This document shows positions 8,316 to 17,019 of a stretch of 64,000 bases of DNA, one piece after another. The number at the start of each line of letters is the position of its first letter. Positions within the stretch are counted from its first letter, which is position 1. A model generated the notes under the pieces. That model had not been told where the DNA came from. It made no database searches and was given only the letters and a program-made list of their open reading frames with translations. Both the position numbers and the translations under genes were made by a program. Source of the DNA: Dinoroseobacter sp013215265 (GTDB taxonomy: Bacteria; Pseudomonadota; Alphaproteobacteria; Rhodobacterales; Rhodobacteraceae); assembly GCA_963691755.1 (NCBI GenBank), contig OY829366.1:868001-932000 (forward strand). Reading direction: 5' to 3'.

Positions 8316-8361
8316 GTAGTGTTACATTATATCATATACTGACGTTGATGTTATACAATCA
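8316..8361. promoter_or_regulatory. Candidate Zur operators between zur and znuA
   Basis: Two AT-rich partial dyads lie in the 78-bp divergent spacer: GTAGTGTTACATTATATC at 8316-8333 and TGATGTTATACAATCA at 8346-8361. Both resemble the A/T-rich TGTTATA-centred palindromes known for alphaproteobacterial Zur, and their location between zur and znuA is where such sites are expected. The match is by eye and imperfect. Confidence 0.45.
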
Positions 8362-8374
8362 CGCAGGTGTCTAA

Positions 8375-9457
8375 ATGTCCAGAAAGCTTGTTCCCATCTC
8401 GGTTGGCGCTGCACTCATGAGCAGCACTGCAATGGCTGATGTGCCCAGTGTTGCAGTCGATATCGCGCCTGTTCATTCGCTTGTAGCCCGCGTGATGGAT
8501 GGTGTTGGGGTCCCGAACCTGATCGTACAAACTGGGGCGTCACCGCATGAGTACAACTTGCGCCCATCAGAGGCAGCCGCGTTGCAAAGCGCAGACCTCG
8601 TGTTCTGGATGGGTGAGGGCCTAACGCCTTGGCTGGGCAACGCGTTGGAAACACTGGCGGCAGATGCCACCATCACAGAATTGCTTGAAATAGAAGAGAC
8701 TTTGCTGCTGGATTTCCGCGAAGGCGCATTGTTTGAGGCGCATGATCACGACGACCACGATGATCACGACGATCACGACGATCATGACGATCACGATGAT
8801 CACGACGATCATGACGACCACGACGATCATGACGATCACGATGATCATGACGACCACGATGATCATGACGATCACGATGATCATGACGATCATGATGACC
8901 ACGACGACCATGATGACCACAAAGGACATGATGGTCATGACCACGGGGATCATGACCCGCATGCCTGGCTTTCCCTCCAGAATGCGGGCAACTGGCTAAA
9001 CGTGATTGCTGCACAACTTTCGGCGACTGATCCCGAGAATGCTGGTGCCTATTTTGCAAATGCAGCCGAGGCGCGTGCTGAAATGGAAGCGCTGTCTGTA
9101 GAAATCGACGAGATGCTAGCACCTGTTCGCGGGGGCAGCTTTATTGTTTTCCACGACGCGTACCAGTATTTCGAAAAGGATTTCGATATATCGGCTTCGG
9201 GTGCAATTTCAGTGGGTGACGCGTCCGATCCCAGCCCTGCGCGAGTTGCGGAAATTCAGGCACGCATCACTGAGCAACGGATCGATTGCGTTCTTTCGGA
9301 ACCACAGTTCAACGCGGGCCTAGTGGATACCGTGCTAAGTGGTACCGAAGCCAACACTGGCGTTATCGATCCGCTGGGCGCCGCGCTCGAACCTGGGGCG
9401 GACCTCTATCCTGAGCTCATGAAAAACATGGCGCAAACGCTGGTTGAGTGTCTTTAG
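8375..9457 (+). CDS. znuA: Periplasmic zinc-binding protein with exceptionally long His-Asp loop
   Basis: A 360-residue cluster A-I solute-binding protein. The first 21 residues form a Sec signal peptide ending TAMA. Probable zinc ligands are H58 (GASPHEYN), a His in DPHAW (about 196) and H260 (FHDAYQYF). ZnuA proteins have a His-rich loop between the first two ligands; here it spans about residues 123-196, of which 19 consecutive HDD triplets form the core. The loop is much longer than usual and makes the protein longer than typical 300-residue homologues. It may act as a zinc sponge or chaperone. Divergent from zur-znuCB; a strong terminator follows. Confidence 0.93.
   Translation: MSRKLVPISVGAALMSSTAMADVPSVAVDIAPVHSLVARVMDGVGVPNLIVQTGASPHEYNLRPSEAAALQSADLVFWMGEGLTPWLGNALETLAADATITELLEIEETLLLDFREGALFEAHDHDDHDDHDDHDDHDDHDDHDDHDDHDDHDDHDDHDDHDDHDDHDDHDDHDDHDDHDDHKGHDGHDHGDHDPHAWLSLQNAGNWLNVIAAQLSATDPENAGAYFANAAEARAEMEALSVEIDEMLAPVRGGSFIVFHDAYQYFEKDFDISASGAISVGDASDPSPARVAEIQARITEQRIDCVLSEPQFNAGLVDTVLSGTEANTGVIDPLGAALEPGADLYPELMKNMAQTLVECL
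8747..8917 (+). repeat. Tandem 9-bp repeat, 19 units, encoding (His-Asp-Asp)19
   Basis: Nineteen in-frame copies of a 9-bp unit of the form CAY GAY GAY. Units differ only at third positions (CAC/CAT, GAC/GAT), so the peptide repeat is perfect while the DNA has drifted. Such a run can expand or contract by slippage in steps of three residues without breaking znuA. Confidence 0.95.
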
Positions 9458-9587
9458 GAGTAAATGTGCTACGCTTAGCAAGTCGTTGGGTTAAAAGACA
9501 CCGGTAAAGCGAAGCGTGATCGCTGACAGTGGGCTTCTTAGACGCTGCACTGTTATGGCGAGAAAGCAATAGAACTGAACCGATTTG

Positions 9588-9630
9588 AGCCCTTCTGGAC
9601 TGCGTTTCCGCTGAGTTCAGAAGGGCTTTT
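9588..9630 (+). terminator. Rho-independent terminator after znuA
   Basis: A perfect 10-bp inverted repeat, AGCCCTTCTG (9588-9597) and CAGAAGGGCT (9618-9627), with a 20-nt loop and a TTTT run at 9627-9630 continuing into CCTTT. It lies 130 bp after the znuA stop. Confidence 0.85.
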
Positions 9631-9645
9631 CCTTTGGAATTAGAC

Positions 9646-9801
9646 GTGTGTCCGGTGCGCCAAACCCCAGAGGGCGAGAACGCTTTCATCATCGTCAGGG
9701 CTTTGGACAAACATCCCGGTATGGTCTTTATGCGTACCCAGTTTGGCGGGGCTCGCATTGTCGATATGCTGGTTGGTCAGCAACTTTCACGCATCTGCTG
9801 A
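9646..9801 (+). CDS. Possible small protein or gene remnant (51 codons)
   Basis: From a GTG at 9646 to the TGA at 9799 there is an open frame whose peptide (including AFIIVRALDKHPGMVFM and TQFGGARIVDMLVG) reads like real protein in composition and codon choice. No good ribosome site precedes it, the frame is open back to 9589, and the product is not recognised. It may be the end of a decayed gene lost next to the sox operon, or an expressed small protein, or chance. Confidence 0.25.
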   Translation: MCPVRQTPEGENAFIIVRALDKHPGMVFMRTQFGGARIVDMLVGQQLSRIC

Positions 9802-9885
9802 GGTCCGCTTGCCCCTGTGGGGCCGGCACAGTAGCGTCATCTCGCGTGTATCTTCGCGCGTCGTAAGCACAAGCGAAACCGGACA

Positions 9886-11139
9886 ATGGCGAATACCTAT
9901 TCCGCGTTAAGGCTCCTGCGCGAAGCAATACGCGGGCATAAAGGTTGGGGTCAAGCCTGGCGCAGCCCCAAGCCCAAGTCGGAATACGATGTCCTCATTA
10001 TCGGGGCAGGGGGACATGGCCTCGCCACGGCATACTATCTGGCGAAAAACCATGGTGTCACCCGGGTGGCCGTGATCGAAAAGGGCTGGCTCGGAGGGGG
10101 CAATACTGGGCGGAACACAACCGCGATCCGTTCGAACTATTACTACCCGGAAAGCGCGGCGCTTTACGATTTTTCGGTGCGGCTTTACGAAGGTCTCTCA
10201 CGTGAGCTGAATTACAACGTGATGTTTTCGCAGCGTGGCATGCTGGTTCTGTCTCATTCAGAACCAGAAATGGAGCTCGCAGCGCGTACCGTGAATGCGA
10301 TGCTGATCAACGGGACTGACGCTGAACTCGTTGGACCTGAGCGAGTCAGAGAGCTTGCCCCGATCCTGAACTTCCGGCCCGATGCGCGCTTTCCAATCCA
10401 CGGCGGGGTTTTCCAGGCGCGCGGCGGGACGGGTCGACATGATGCGGTTGCCTGGGGCTATGCAAGGGCAGCGGATGCGCTTGGCGTTGACATTATCCAG
10501 CAATGCGAAGTCACCAATTTTCTGATTGAAGGCGGCGTCTGTAAAGGGGTTGAAACCACACACGGCACGATACGCGCCGGCAAAGTGGGTGCAGCGGTTG
10601 CAGGACATTCTTCAGTTCTGGCGAAACTGGGCGGCTACAAGGTGCCAATCCATTCTTACGCCTTGCAAGCCTTTGTCTCGGAACCCTTAAAGCCAGTGAT
10701 CGACACGGTTGCCTTCTCTCCCGCCTATGGGGCTTATTTCAGCCAGTCCGACAAGGGTGGTCTGGTTATTGGGGGCGGGCTTGACCGGGTGCCATCCTAC
10801 GGTCAGCGCGGCAATCTTCCGATGCAGGAAAACGTTATTGGCGGGTTGGTAGAATTTGCGCCTGCCCTCGCCAAGGTAAAGCTTTTGCGACATTGGGGCG
10901 GCATCGTTGATGTGACGCCTGACAGTTCCCCTTTGATCGGTCCCAGCGGGGTCGATGGCATTTACCTGAATTGTGGGTGGGGAACAGGTGGGTTCAAGGC
11001 GATCCCTGCAGGCGGATATCTTTTTGCCAATCTACTTGCGACAGGCAGTCATCATGAAATTAGTCGTCCTTTTGATCCCGACCGGTTCCGCACCGGGTTT
11101 TTGATCGACGAAGGCGCGGCTTCCGGCATCGCGCATTAG
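9886..11139 (+). CDS. soxB: Sarcosine oxidase, beta subunit
   Basis: A 417-residue flavoprotein subunit of heterotetrameric sarcosine oxidase, which oxidises sarcosine to glycine with transfer of the methyl carbon to tetrahydrofolate. A Rossmann FAD motif (DVLIIGAGGHGLATAYYL) starts near residue 36. H185 in GRHDAVAWGY corresponds to the region where the family carries covalent FMN on histidine. The C-terminal part (LIGPSGVDGIYLNCGWGTGGFKAIP) is typical. First gene of a soxB-D-A-G operon; soxD follows after 12 bp. Confidence 0.94.
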   Translation: MANTYSALRLLREAIRGHKGWGQAWRSPKPKSEYDVLIIGAGGHGLATAYYLAKNHGVTRVAVIEKGWLGGGNTGRNTTAIRSNYYYPESAALYDFSVRLYEGLSRELNYNVMFSQRGMLVLSHSEPEMELAARTVNAMLINGTDAELVGPERVRELAPILNFRPDARFPIHGGVFQARGGTGRHDAVAWGYARAADALGVDIIQQCEVTNFLIEGGVCKGVETTHGTIRAGKVGAAVAGHSSVLAKLGGYKVPIHSYALQAFVSEPLKPVIDTVAFSPAYGAYFSQSDKGGLVIGGGLDRVPSYGQRGNLPMQENVIGGLVEFAPALAKVKLLRHWGGIVDVTPDSSPLIGPSGVDGIYLNCGWGTGGFKAIPAGGYLFANLLATGSHHEISRPFDPDRFRTGFLIDEGAASGIAH

Positions 11140-11151
11140 TGAAGGACAGAC

Positions 11152-11421
11152 ATGCAACGCTTTCCTTGCCCTTTCTGTGGTCTGCGGGATGAACGTGAGT
11201 TTCATTATGCGGGCGAGTTGGGCAAAACCCGACCTACGACTTTCACCAAAGTCAGTGACAAGGAATGGCGCGACTACCTCTACGCCTATCGCAATGAAAA
11301 AGGCGCTGCCGAAGAGGTTTGGGTTCATCTGACATGTCGGGAGATGTTCGTGATGTGCCGTGACACCGTCACCATGAAGGTGATCGAGACGCGGGCCTTG
11401 CGGAAAGAGGTCTCGTCATGA
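11152..11421 (+). CDS. soxD: Sarcosine oxidase, delta subunit
   Basis: An 89-residue zinc-binding subunit. Cysteines of CPFCG near the N-terminus and of HLTCREMFVMC in the second half, with a histidine between, provide the family's zinc site. GAAGGA precedes the ATG. The stop overlaps the soxA start as ATGA. Length and composition are normal for SoxD. Confidence 0.93.
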   Translation: MQRFPCPFCGLRDEREFHYAGELGKTRPTTFTKVSDKEWRDYLYAYRNEKGAAEEVWVHLTCREMFVMCRDTVTMKVIETRALRKEVSS

Positions 11422-14204
11422 CTGCACGCCGATTATCTTCTGGCGGTTTGATTGATCGCACCAAAGTTTTGCGCTTTCGGTTTGACGGGCGTGACTACAC
11501 TGGCCATCCCGGTGACACGCTCGCATCTGCGCTGCTGGCAAGTGGCGTGCGCATCATGGGGCGCAGCTTCAAATACCATCGCCCCCGTGGGGTCTGGGGG
11601 GCCTGGTTCGATGATCCGGGTGCGATCTTCAACGTCGCCCTGAATGGCATAGAGCTGCCAAACTGCCCTGCGACGACGACACCACTTATCGATGGAATGG
11701 AGGCGCATGCGGTAAACGCTTGGCCGTCCGCCGAGCGTGATATCAAGGGCGCGCTGGATCTCTTCCATCGGGTTTTGCCCGCAGGTTTCTACTACAAAAC
11801 TTTCATGTGGCCCGATTGGCATCTGTTTGAACCGTCAATTCGGAAAATGGCAGGTCTTGGGGCCGTCGACGGTCAGACACTCGAAGGTTTTCAGACAGAT
11901 CAGATCCATGCGCATTGCGATCTGCTTGTTGTTGGGGGTGGACTGGCGGGCCTTGCCGCCGCTCGCGCTGCGGCTGAGGCGGGACAACATGTGGTTGTGG
12001 TTGAAGATCATCCTGAAGCCGGTGGAAGTGCATACCAACTTGCGCAGATTGAAGGGCAATCACCAGAAAGGTGGGTCGCTGATACCGTTGATGCCATTAA
12101 TGTCGCGGGCGGTGAAGTTATCACCAACGCCACCGCCTATGGTGTCTATGACCACCAACTTGTTGCCATTGCTCAGGACCGAGGGTTTGGTGTTGCGCCC
12201 CGTCTAATCCGAATGCGCGCCACGAAGTGTCTTTTGGCAAGCGGTGCGCTTGATCGTCCTTTGACGTTTGCAAATAATGATCGTCCAGGTGTGATGTCGC
12301 TGTCTGGTGCGGTTGAATTCCTATCACGCTATGGTGTTCTCGTTGGAGATCAAGTCGCCGTTATGGCGTCTCATTGCCTTGCGCGTGCGCAGATCAAAAG
12401 TCTTGAGGCGGCAGGTGTGCGTCTCCGCGTTATCGACCCCGGAACAGATCTTCCGCGCGCCCTTTCTGGCAAATATCTTTCCGCCCTCGAGATCAGAGGT
12501 GATCTTCATCCATGTGACACCATTCTGACCTCTGCGGGACTAACGCCGGTGCTTAATCTTTGGAGCCACGCTGGTGGGAAGCTAATATGGGATGAGACCT
12601 TCGCAACATTTCTGCCTGGTACTGGCCCGGACTGGATGGACGTGATTGGGGCGGCGGCAGGCACCTTTGATGTCGATGATGCACTCGCCGAAGCCCGTGC
12701 CAAAGCGTGTGGTGGCCCCGCGCCGTCCCGCAGGTACAGTTACTCGGCCACGCCGCCTGAGGCGCATCTTGGATCACGGCATCGCCAGTGGATCGACCTT
12801 CAGCACGATGTCACCTTGGATGACATCGAACTTGCCGCGCGTGAAAATTACGTCTCAGTCGAACATCTCAAGCGCTATACGACGCTGGGTATGGCGTCTG
12901 ATCAAGGCAAGACGTCCAACATCGCAGGGCTTTCAGCGATGGCTGCCTTGCAGGGTAAGTCGATCCCGGAAGTTGGGACAACAACCTTCCGCCCGCCTTT
13001 CGTTCCTATCCCCCTTGAGCTTTATCATGGCGCACATCGCACCCAGCAAAATCGTCCGCTCAAACGACTGCCACTGGAGCCGCAACATCGTGCAGCCAAT
13101 GCTGCTCTGGGCGAATACGGCGGCTGGCTACGACCCGGTTGGTATGGAGGCGGCGATCCGCAAGTTGAAGTTCAGCGTGAAGCGCTTCAGGCGCGAGAAA
13201 CGGCTGGTATCTTCGACGCCTCACCGCTCGGAAAGATCGAAGTTATGGGGCCAGACGCAGAAGCCTTCGTGAATTTCGTCTACTACAACACGATCAACAC
13301 GCTGAAACCGGGTCATATCCGCTATGGTTTTATGCTCACCGAACAAGGGGTGGTCTACGATGATGGCGTCATCACCCGGATCGATGAGAACCGCTTCATT
13401 ATCTCGTGTTCCTCCAGCCACGTTGATGGGGTGTATGCCCATTTGGAAGCCTGGCGGCAGGATGGAAATGATCCCGACCGGATCTTTGCGCATGATACAA
13501 CGCAAAACTGGGCCACACTTGCGTTAACTGGCCCGAAGGCACGCGCAATCCTCTCCAAAGTCGATCTCGGAATTGACCTATCGAACAATGCATTTCCCCA
13601 TATGCAGATGCGTACAGGCACCTTTGAAAGATACCCCGTGCGCGTTGCCCGCGTTAGCTTCACTGGGGACACCAGTTTCGAAATCTCGATCAGGGCCGAT
13701 GCCGCTGTAACGCTTTGGGATGCGCTTTCCTGTCATGCCAATCCCATCGGACTTGAGGCGATTTCCATCCTACGTGCCGAAAAGGGGTATCTGATTATTG
13801 GCAAGGATACCGATGGTGAAACCATGCCCCATGATCTTGGGTTTGGCGCGTCGCGTACCAAGAAATCTGCGGCCTTCGTCGGAGATCGTGGACTTCATAC
13901 CGAAAAAGCGAACGGGCCAAACCGCAAGCGACTTGTCGGCTTTGAAGTGTCAGATGGTGCGGCACCGTTACCTACTGGCGCGCATGTTGTCACCCGTAGT
14001 GACGGCAAACAGATCACCCGTGGTTTTGTCAGTTCCAGCTATCAGAGCCCCTATCTGAACAGGCCCATTGCGCTTGGATTGGTAGATCAGCGGATCCCTG
14101 AAGGCACTCAGGTCGAACTGTTCCACCTTGGCAAATACCTCACCGCGACACTCTGCGCGGCGTGCGTTTTCGATCCGGAAGGGGAACGTCTCCATGCGGA
14201 ATGA
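11418..14204 (+). CDS. soxA: Sarcosine oxidase, alpha subunit
   Basis: A 928-residue subunit, somewhat shorter than typical alpha subunits of about 960-1000. In order it has an N-terminal 2Fe-2S-ferredoxin-like fold (FRFDGRDYTGHPGDTLASAL), a dinucleotide-binding domain (LLVVGGGLAGLAAARAAAEA, about 173-195), and from about residue 550 a GcvT-like aminomethyltransferase domain (GKIEVMGPDAEAFVNFVYYN) that passes the methylene group to tetrahydrofolate. Overlaps with soxD and soxG imply coupled translation. Confidence 0.94.
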   Translation: MTARRLSSGGLIDRTKVLRFRFDGRDYTGHPGDTLASALLASGVRIMGRSFKYHRPRGVWGAWFDDPGAIFNVALNGIELPNCPATTTPLIDGMEAHAVNAWPSAERDIKGALDLFHRVLPAGFYYKTFMWPDWHLFEPSIRKMAGLGAVDGQTLEGFQTDQIHAHCDLLVVGGGLAGLAAARAAAEAGQHVVVVEDHPEAGGSAYQLAQIEGQSPERWVADTVDAINVAGGEVITNATAYGVYDHQLVAIAQDRGFGVAPRLIRMRATKCLLASGALDRPLTFANNDRPGVMSLSGAVEFLSRYGVLVGDQVAVMASHCLARAQIKSLEAAGVRLRVIDPGTDLPRALSGKYLSALEIRGDLHPCDTILTSAGLTPVLNLWSHAGGKLIWDETFATFLPGTGPDWMDVIGAAAGTFDVDDALAEARAKACGGPAPSRRYSYSATPPEAHLGSRHRQWIDLQHDVTLDDIELAARENYVSVEHLKRYTTLGMASDQGKTSNIAGLSAMAALQGKSIPEVGTTTFRPPFVPIPLELYHGAHRTQQNRPLKRLPLEPQHRAANAALGEYGGWLRPGWYGGGDPQVEVQREALQARETAGIFDASPLGKIEVMGPDAEAFVNFVYYNTINTLKPGHIRYGFMLTEQGVVYDDGVITRIDENRFIISCSSSHVDGVYAHLEAWRQDGNDPDRIFAHDTTQNWATLALTGPKARAILSKVDLGIDLSNNAFPHMQMRTGTFERYPVRVARVSFTGDTSFEISIRADAAVTLWDALSCHANPIGLEAISILRAEKGYLIIGKDTDGETMPHDLGFGASRTKKSAAFVGDRGLHTEKANGPNRKRLVGFEVSDGAAPLPTGAHVVTRSDGKQITRGFVSSSYQSPYLNRPIALGLVDQRIPEGTQVELFHLGKYLTATLCAACVFDPEGERLHAE

Positions 14205-14724
14205 CAATGCCAAATGGGCCCCTGCGCAGGGTATGAGTTTCGATCCGCATGTGACCAAAAACGCAACCGTCAAGCGCGTACAGCCAGAGCGCCAGACCTT
14301 GCTCAGTGGTCCGTTTGCAAGGCTTCTCGAGATGATAAATGTAAGCGATGCCACTGGCTGGCCCGCTCCGGCAAGTGGAAGTTCTTATGCTCTCCGACTT
14401 CGGCGCGATCGCATCTTGTCGGTGAACGGGCCGCCCATCGAGGAGGGCTGGCACGAAGCGTCCGGCTGTGCAGTCAGCGATATGACGGATGGTTATGCAG
14501 TGATCTCACTCTCTGGTCCGGATGCGCTGACTGTTCTGCAACGCGGAACGGAGATTAATCCGGCTGAGCCTTCTGCCTCTGCCGCGCGCCTCTTCGGCAG
14601 CTATGGTGTCATCCTTTACGCGTATGGATCCGATCAAACCTACCGCATTCACGTTCCACGCGCCCATCTGGATGGGCTTTGGGATTTGCTGCAAACCTAC
14701 ATGCAGCAAGCGTCGGAGCGATAA
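14194..14724 (+). CDS. soxG: Sarcosine oxidase, gamma subunit
   Basis: A 176-residue subunit with a GcvT-like fold, shown by CAVSDMTDGYAVISLSGPDA and the C-terminal RIHVPRAHLDGLWDLL. The start at 14194 is preceded by AGGGGA at the right distance and overlaps the end of soxA by 11 nt; an upstream in-frame ATG at 14128 would lie deep in soxA. It completes the soxBDAG set. No folate genes (purU, folD) follow, unlike some sox operons. Confidence 0.88.
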   Translation: MRNDNAKWAPAQGMSFDPHVTKNATVKRVQPERQTLLSGPFARLLEMINVSDATGWPAPASGSSYALRLRRDRILSVNGPPIEEGWHEASGCAVSDMTDGYAVISLSGPDALTVLQRGTEINPAEPSASAARLFGSYGVILYAYGSDQTYRIHVPRAHLDGLWDLLQTYMQQASER

Positions 14725-14775
14725 GCGGGGCAGGAACAGAACTGCCATAATGGTATTCGGAACGCCGACACCGCC

Positions 14776-15813
14776 TCACGTCAATGTTCGGTCCAGAAAG
14801 CTCAGCCAGTTCTCATTGCAAATTTTCGCAATCAGCGGGTCGCCAAAGTCATGCCGACGCATCGCGTCACGTAAAGTGTCCAGTTTCCCGCAATCCTCGA
14901 GGCCTTCGGGCATCGGGGCACCGTCGAAGTCAGATCCCAGTCCAACATGGTCTTCCCCAGCATGTTTGATCATGTGATCGAGATGACGCATGGCTGCATC
15001 GATTGCCCCGTCTGGTGCTGCGCGCCCGTCTTCTCGCAAGAACACGGTGCCAAAGTTCAGTCCGACCATGCCATGTGTTTCGCCAACCGCCTTTAGCTGC
15101 GCGTCGGTCAGATTGCGTGCGCCCGGGCTGATCGCATGGGCATTTGAATGCGTGGCAACCAGTGGGAGACCCGCATCTGCAACGTCCCAAAACCCTTTCA
15201 TATTTAGGTGGCTGGTATCCACCATGACGCCAAGTTCCTTACAACGTGCCACAAGCCGTTTGCCGTCTGGTGTTAAGCCGGGGCCGATATCTGCGTCGCT
15301 CGGATACCGAAATGGAACGCCATGTCCGAAGATGGTGGGGCGTGACCACACGATCCCTAACGAGCGCAGGCCTGCTGCATAAAGAACATCCAGCGCTTGC
15401 AAGTCGGGATCAATTGCTTCTGCACCTTCCATATGAAGAAGGGCCGCAATCCGTCCTTCCAGCATGGCTGGGGCGATGTCCCGAGCGGACTTGCAAATAC
15501 GCACTAGACCAGCCGCCTCAAGACGGACAAGAACCGCAGCTTGTTCTACCACCATGGCCAGCGCTTCCCGCTGTGGAAGCATCGGAGGTAGAGGCTCGTC
15601 ATAAGGTGGTTCGAATTTAGGCATGACAAACGTGCCGCCTGGTGGTGGGAAGGTCGCAAAGAAGCCCCCAACAAATCCACCAGCTCGCGCTTTCTTCAGA
15701 TCGATGTGACCGGCATTTGCGCTTTGGAACGTTTCAATCGCCGCATCAATACCGCCCTTCCAAAGGCGCAATAACGCATCGTTGTGTCCATCAAAAACGG
15801 GGATTTGTGTCAC
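14776..15813 (-). CDS. Membrane (renal) dipeptidase, M19 family
   Basis: A 345-residue metallopeptidase that would hydrolyse dipeptides using two zinc ions. The metal motif DGHNDAL is near the N-terminus, the bridging Glu is in LLHMEGAEAI, and the later His ligands are in VDTSHLN and THSNAHAI. There is no signal peptide, so it is probably cytoplasmic despite the family name. The start is a GTG at 15813 overlapping the stop of the upstream gene, with GAAGG nine bases before. It is convergent with soxG; M19 enzymes often accompany dimethylglycine/sarcosine genes in this group, role unknown. Confidence 0.9.
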   Translation of the reverse strand: MTQIPVFDGHNDALLRLWKGGIDAAIETFQSANAGHIDLKKARAGGFVGGFFATFPPPGGTFVMPKFEPPYDEPLPPMLPQREALAMVVEQAAVLVRLEAAGLVRICKSARDIAPAMLEGRIAALLHMEGAEAIDPDLQALDVLYAAGLRSLGIVWSRPTIFGHGVPFRYPSDADIGPGLTPDGKRLVARCKELGVMVDTSHLNMKGFWDVADAGLPLVATHSNAHAISPGARNLTDAQLKAVGETHGMVGLNFGTVFLREDGRAAPDGAIDAAMRHLDHMIKHAGEDHVGLGSDFDGAPMPEGLEDCGKLDTLRDAMRRHDFGDPLIAKICNENWLSFLDRTLT

Positions 15814-17009
15814 GATGCTGCGCCTTCTTTGGGTTTCAACCAATCTGTGTTAAGTCGCCACACGATCCAGGCCAAGGCAACTGCACCAAACCCACCTACA
15901 ACGAAGGCAAGCGCCTCGTCTGCGAACGTTTCAAACATTTGCGTGTAGGCGTGAATTGCGGCGAAGGTGATGCCTGCATTGAAAAGCGCCCTGTTCGATC
16001 GCTTGGCAGCCAGAACTATGACCGCAGCAAGTGCCAGTGCCCACAGAACGGAAAAAACATTCGGACTGATATAGATTGCACCATTCTGGAAAGCTTCACG
16101 GGCAGCATCGAAATCGTCCCAGGACGCGTATTCGTTTCGGGAGCCTATGCCCCAAATCGTCTCGCCTATCCAATCACCCCAAAGCGATCCGACGAGTGCA
16201 CAGAGGTTTCCAATGATGAATGCCAAGGTTGCAAAAATCCGCGCGTGTCGTCCCGTCCGCTCATTATACCGTGCGGCGATCCAAAGTGCTGCGGTTACAG
16301 CGAGCGTCATCTGTACAAGGGAAAGTGTTGGTTCGGGTGAGACGAACACATAGGCTGCATGGAAATAAAGAGTTCCTGTGTCCAGAGCCTGTGCAAACGG
16401 GACAATTGCCAAGGCTGTTAGAAGCCGAACATCCAGTAACCACCCTGATCCGATTAGCGCCGCGGTTGCATAAAGAAACATGAGCGGTGGCCAGAGCCCT
16501 GCAAGGTTGTAATCCATGATCAGGATAACAAGTCCCGCCAGATGAAGTGCTATCCCCATCAACCCTATACTGCCTTGCACAAACCCGGTGGTCAGCCCCC
16601 CGACTAGAAAGCGGCCAAAGGCGATTGTGGTGATCAGTACGCCGCCTGCAAGCATGACCCATCCTGCGATTGCGTCGTAGTTTTCGACGAGTTCTATAGC
16701 CGAACCTGCAATTAACATCCCCGCGCCTATCAAGGCTGCAGCGTTGCCAAGCATTTGGTACATCGCGCTAGCCCGGGCCAGGATAAAAAGCCCGCCGCCT
16801 AATAGTACGGCGCCGCAGATCGCGACGCTAACAGCGTTCGCCAGCCAGAAGATAAGCCCGAATGTTGCAAATAAAATGCCAGCAAACAGGATAATATTTA
16901 TCGCCATACTGACCATTGCTTCGCGCCCGCGCGCTTGCATTTCAGTTGCGGCCTCGTGGCTGATTATTCCGTCTTCTACCAGTGTAAGGGTATCTGCGAT
17001 CACATGCAT
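15810..17009 (-). CDS. DUF2157-type polytopic membrane protein
   Basis: A 399-residue inner-membrane protein with roughly ten to eleven hydrophobic segments and a short N-terminal soluble helix region (IADTLTLVEDGIISHEAA), the layout of DUF2157 proteins. Function is unknown. The ATG at 17009 has GGAG at the correct distance; a TTG six codons upstream is less likely. It overlaps the dipeptidase gene and the two are probably cotranscribed. Two palindromes lie immediately upstream of its ribosome site. Confidence 0.65.
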   Translation of the reverse strand: MHVIADTLTLVEDGIISHEAATEMQARGREAMVSMAINIILFAGILFATFGLIFWLANAVSVAICGAVLLGGGLFILARASAMYQMLGNAAALIGAGMLIAGSAIELVENYDAIAGWVMLAGGVLITTIAFGRFLVGGLTTGFVQGSIGLMGIALHLAGLVILIMDYNLAGLWPPLMFLYATAALIGSGWLLDVRLLTALAIVPFAQALDTGTLYFHAAYVFVSPEPTLSLVQMTLAVTAALWIAARYNERTGRHARIFATLAFIIGNLCALVGSLWGDWIGETIWGIGSRNEYASWDDFDAAREAFQNGAIYISPNVFSVLWALALAAVIVLAAKRSNRALFNAGITFAAIHAYTQMFETFADEALAFVVGGFGAVALAWIVWRLNTDWLKPKEGAAS

Positions 17010-17019
17010 CTCACTCTCC

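Larger units (their letters stand above)
9458..9885. other. Intergenic region between znuA and soxB
   Basis: This 428-bp spacer holds the znuA terminator (9588-9630), a possible 51-codon reading frame (9646-9801), and then about 80 bp that should contain the soxB promoter. I could not assign a clear -35/-10 pair. The region from 9801 to 9885 is GC-rich and shows no recognisable element. Confidence 0.4.

Noticed and set aside
8747..8917. Short tandem repeat considered as a CRISPR array
   Set aside because: Units are 9 bp, contiguous, in frame, and without spacers.
8621..8962. Antisense frame of alternating Ile/Val/Met over the ZnuA repeat, looking like a membrane protein
   Set aside because: It is only the reverse complement of the CAY-GAY-GAY repeat; hydrophobicity is a by-product.
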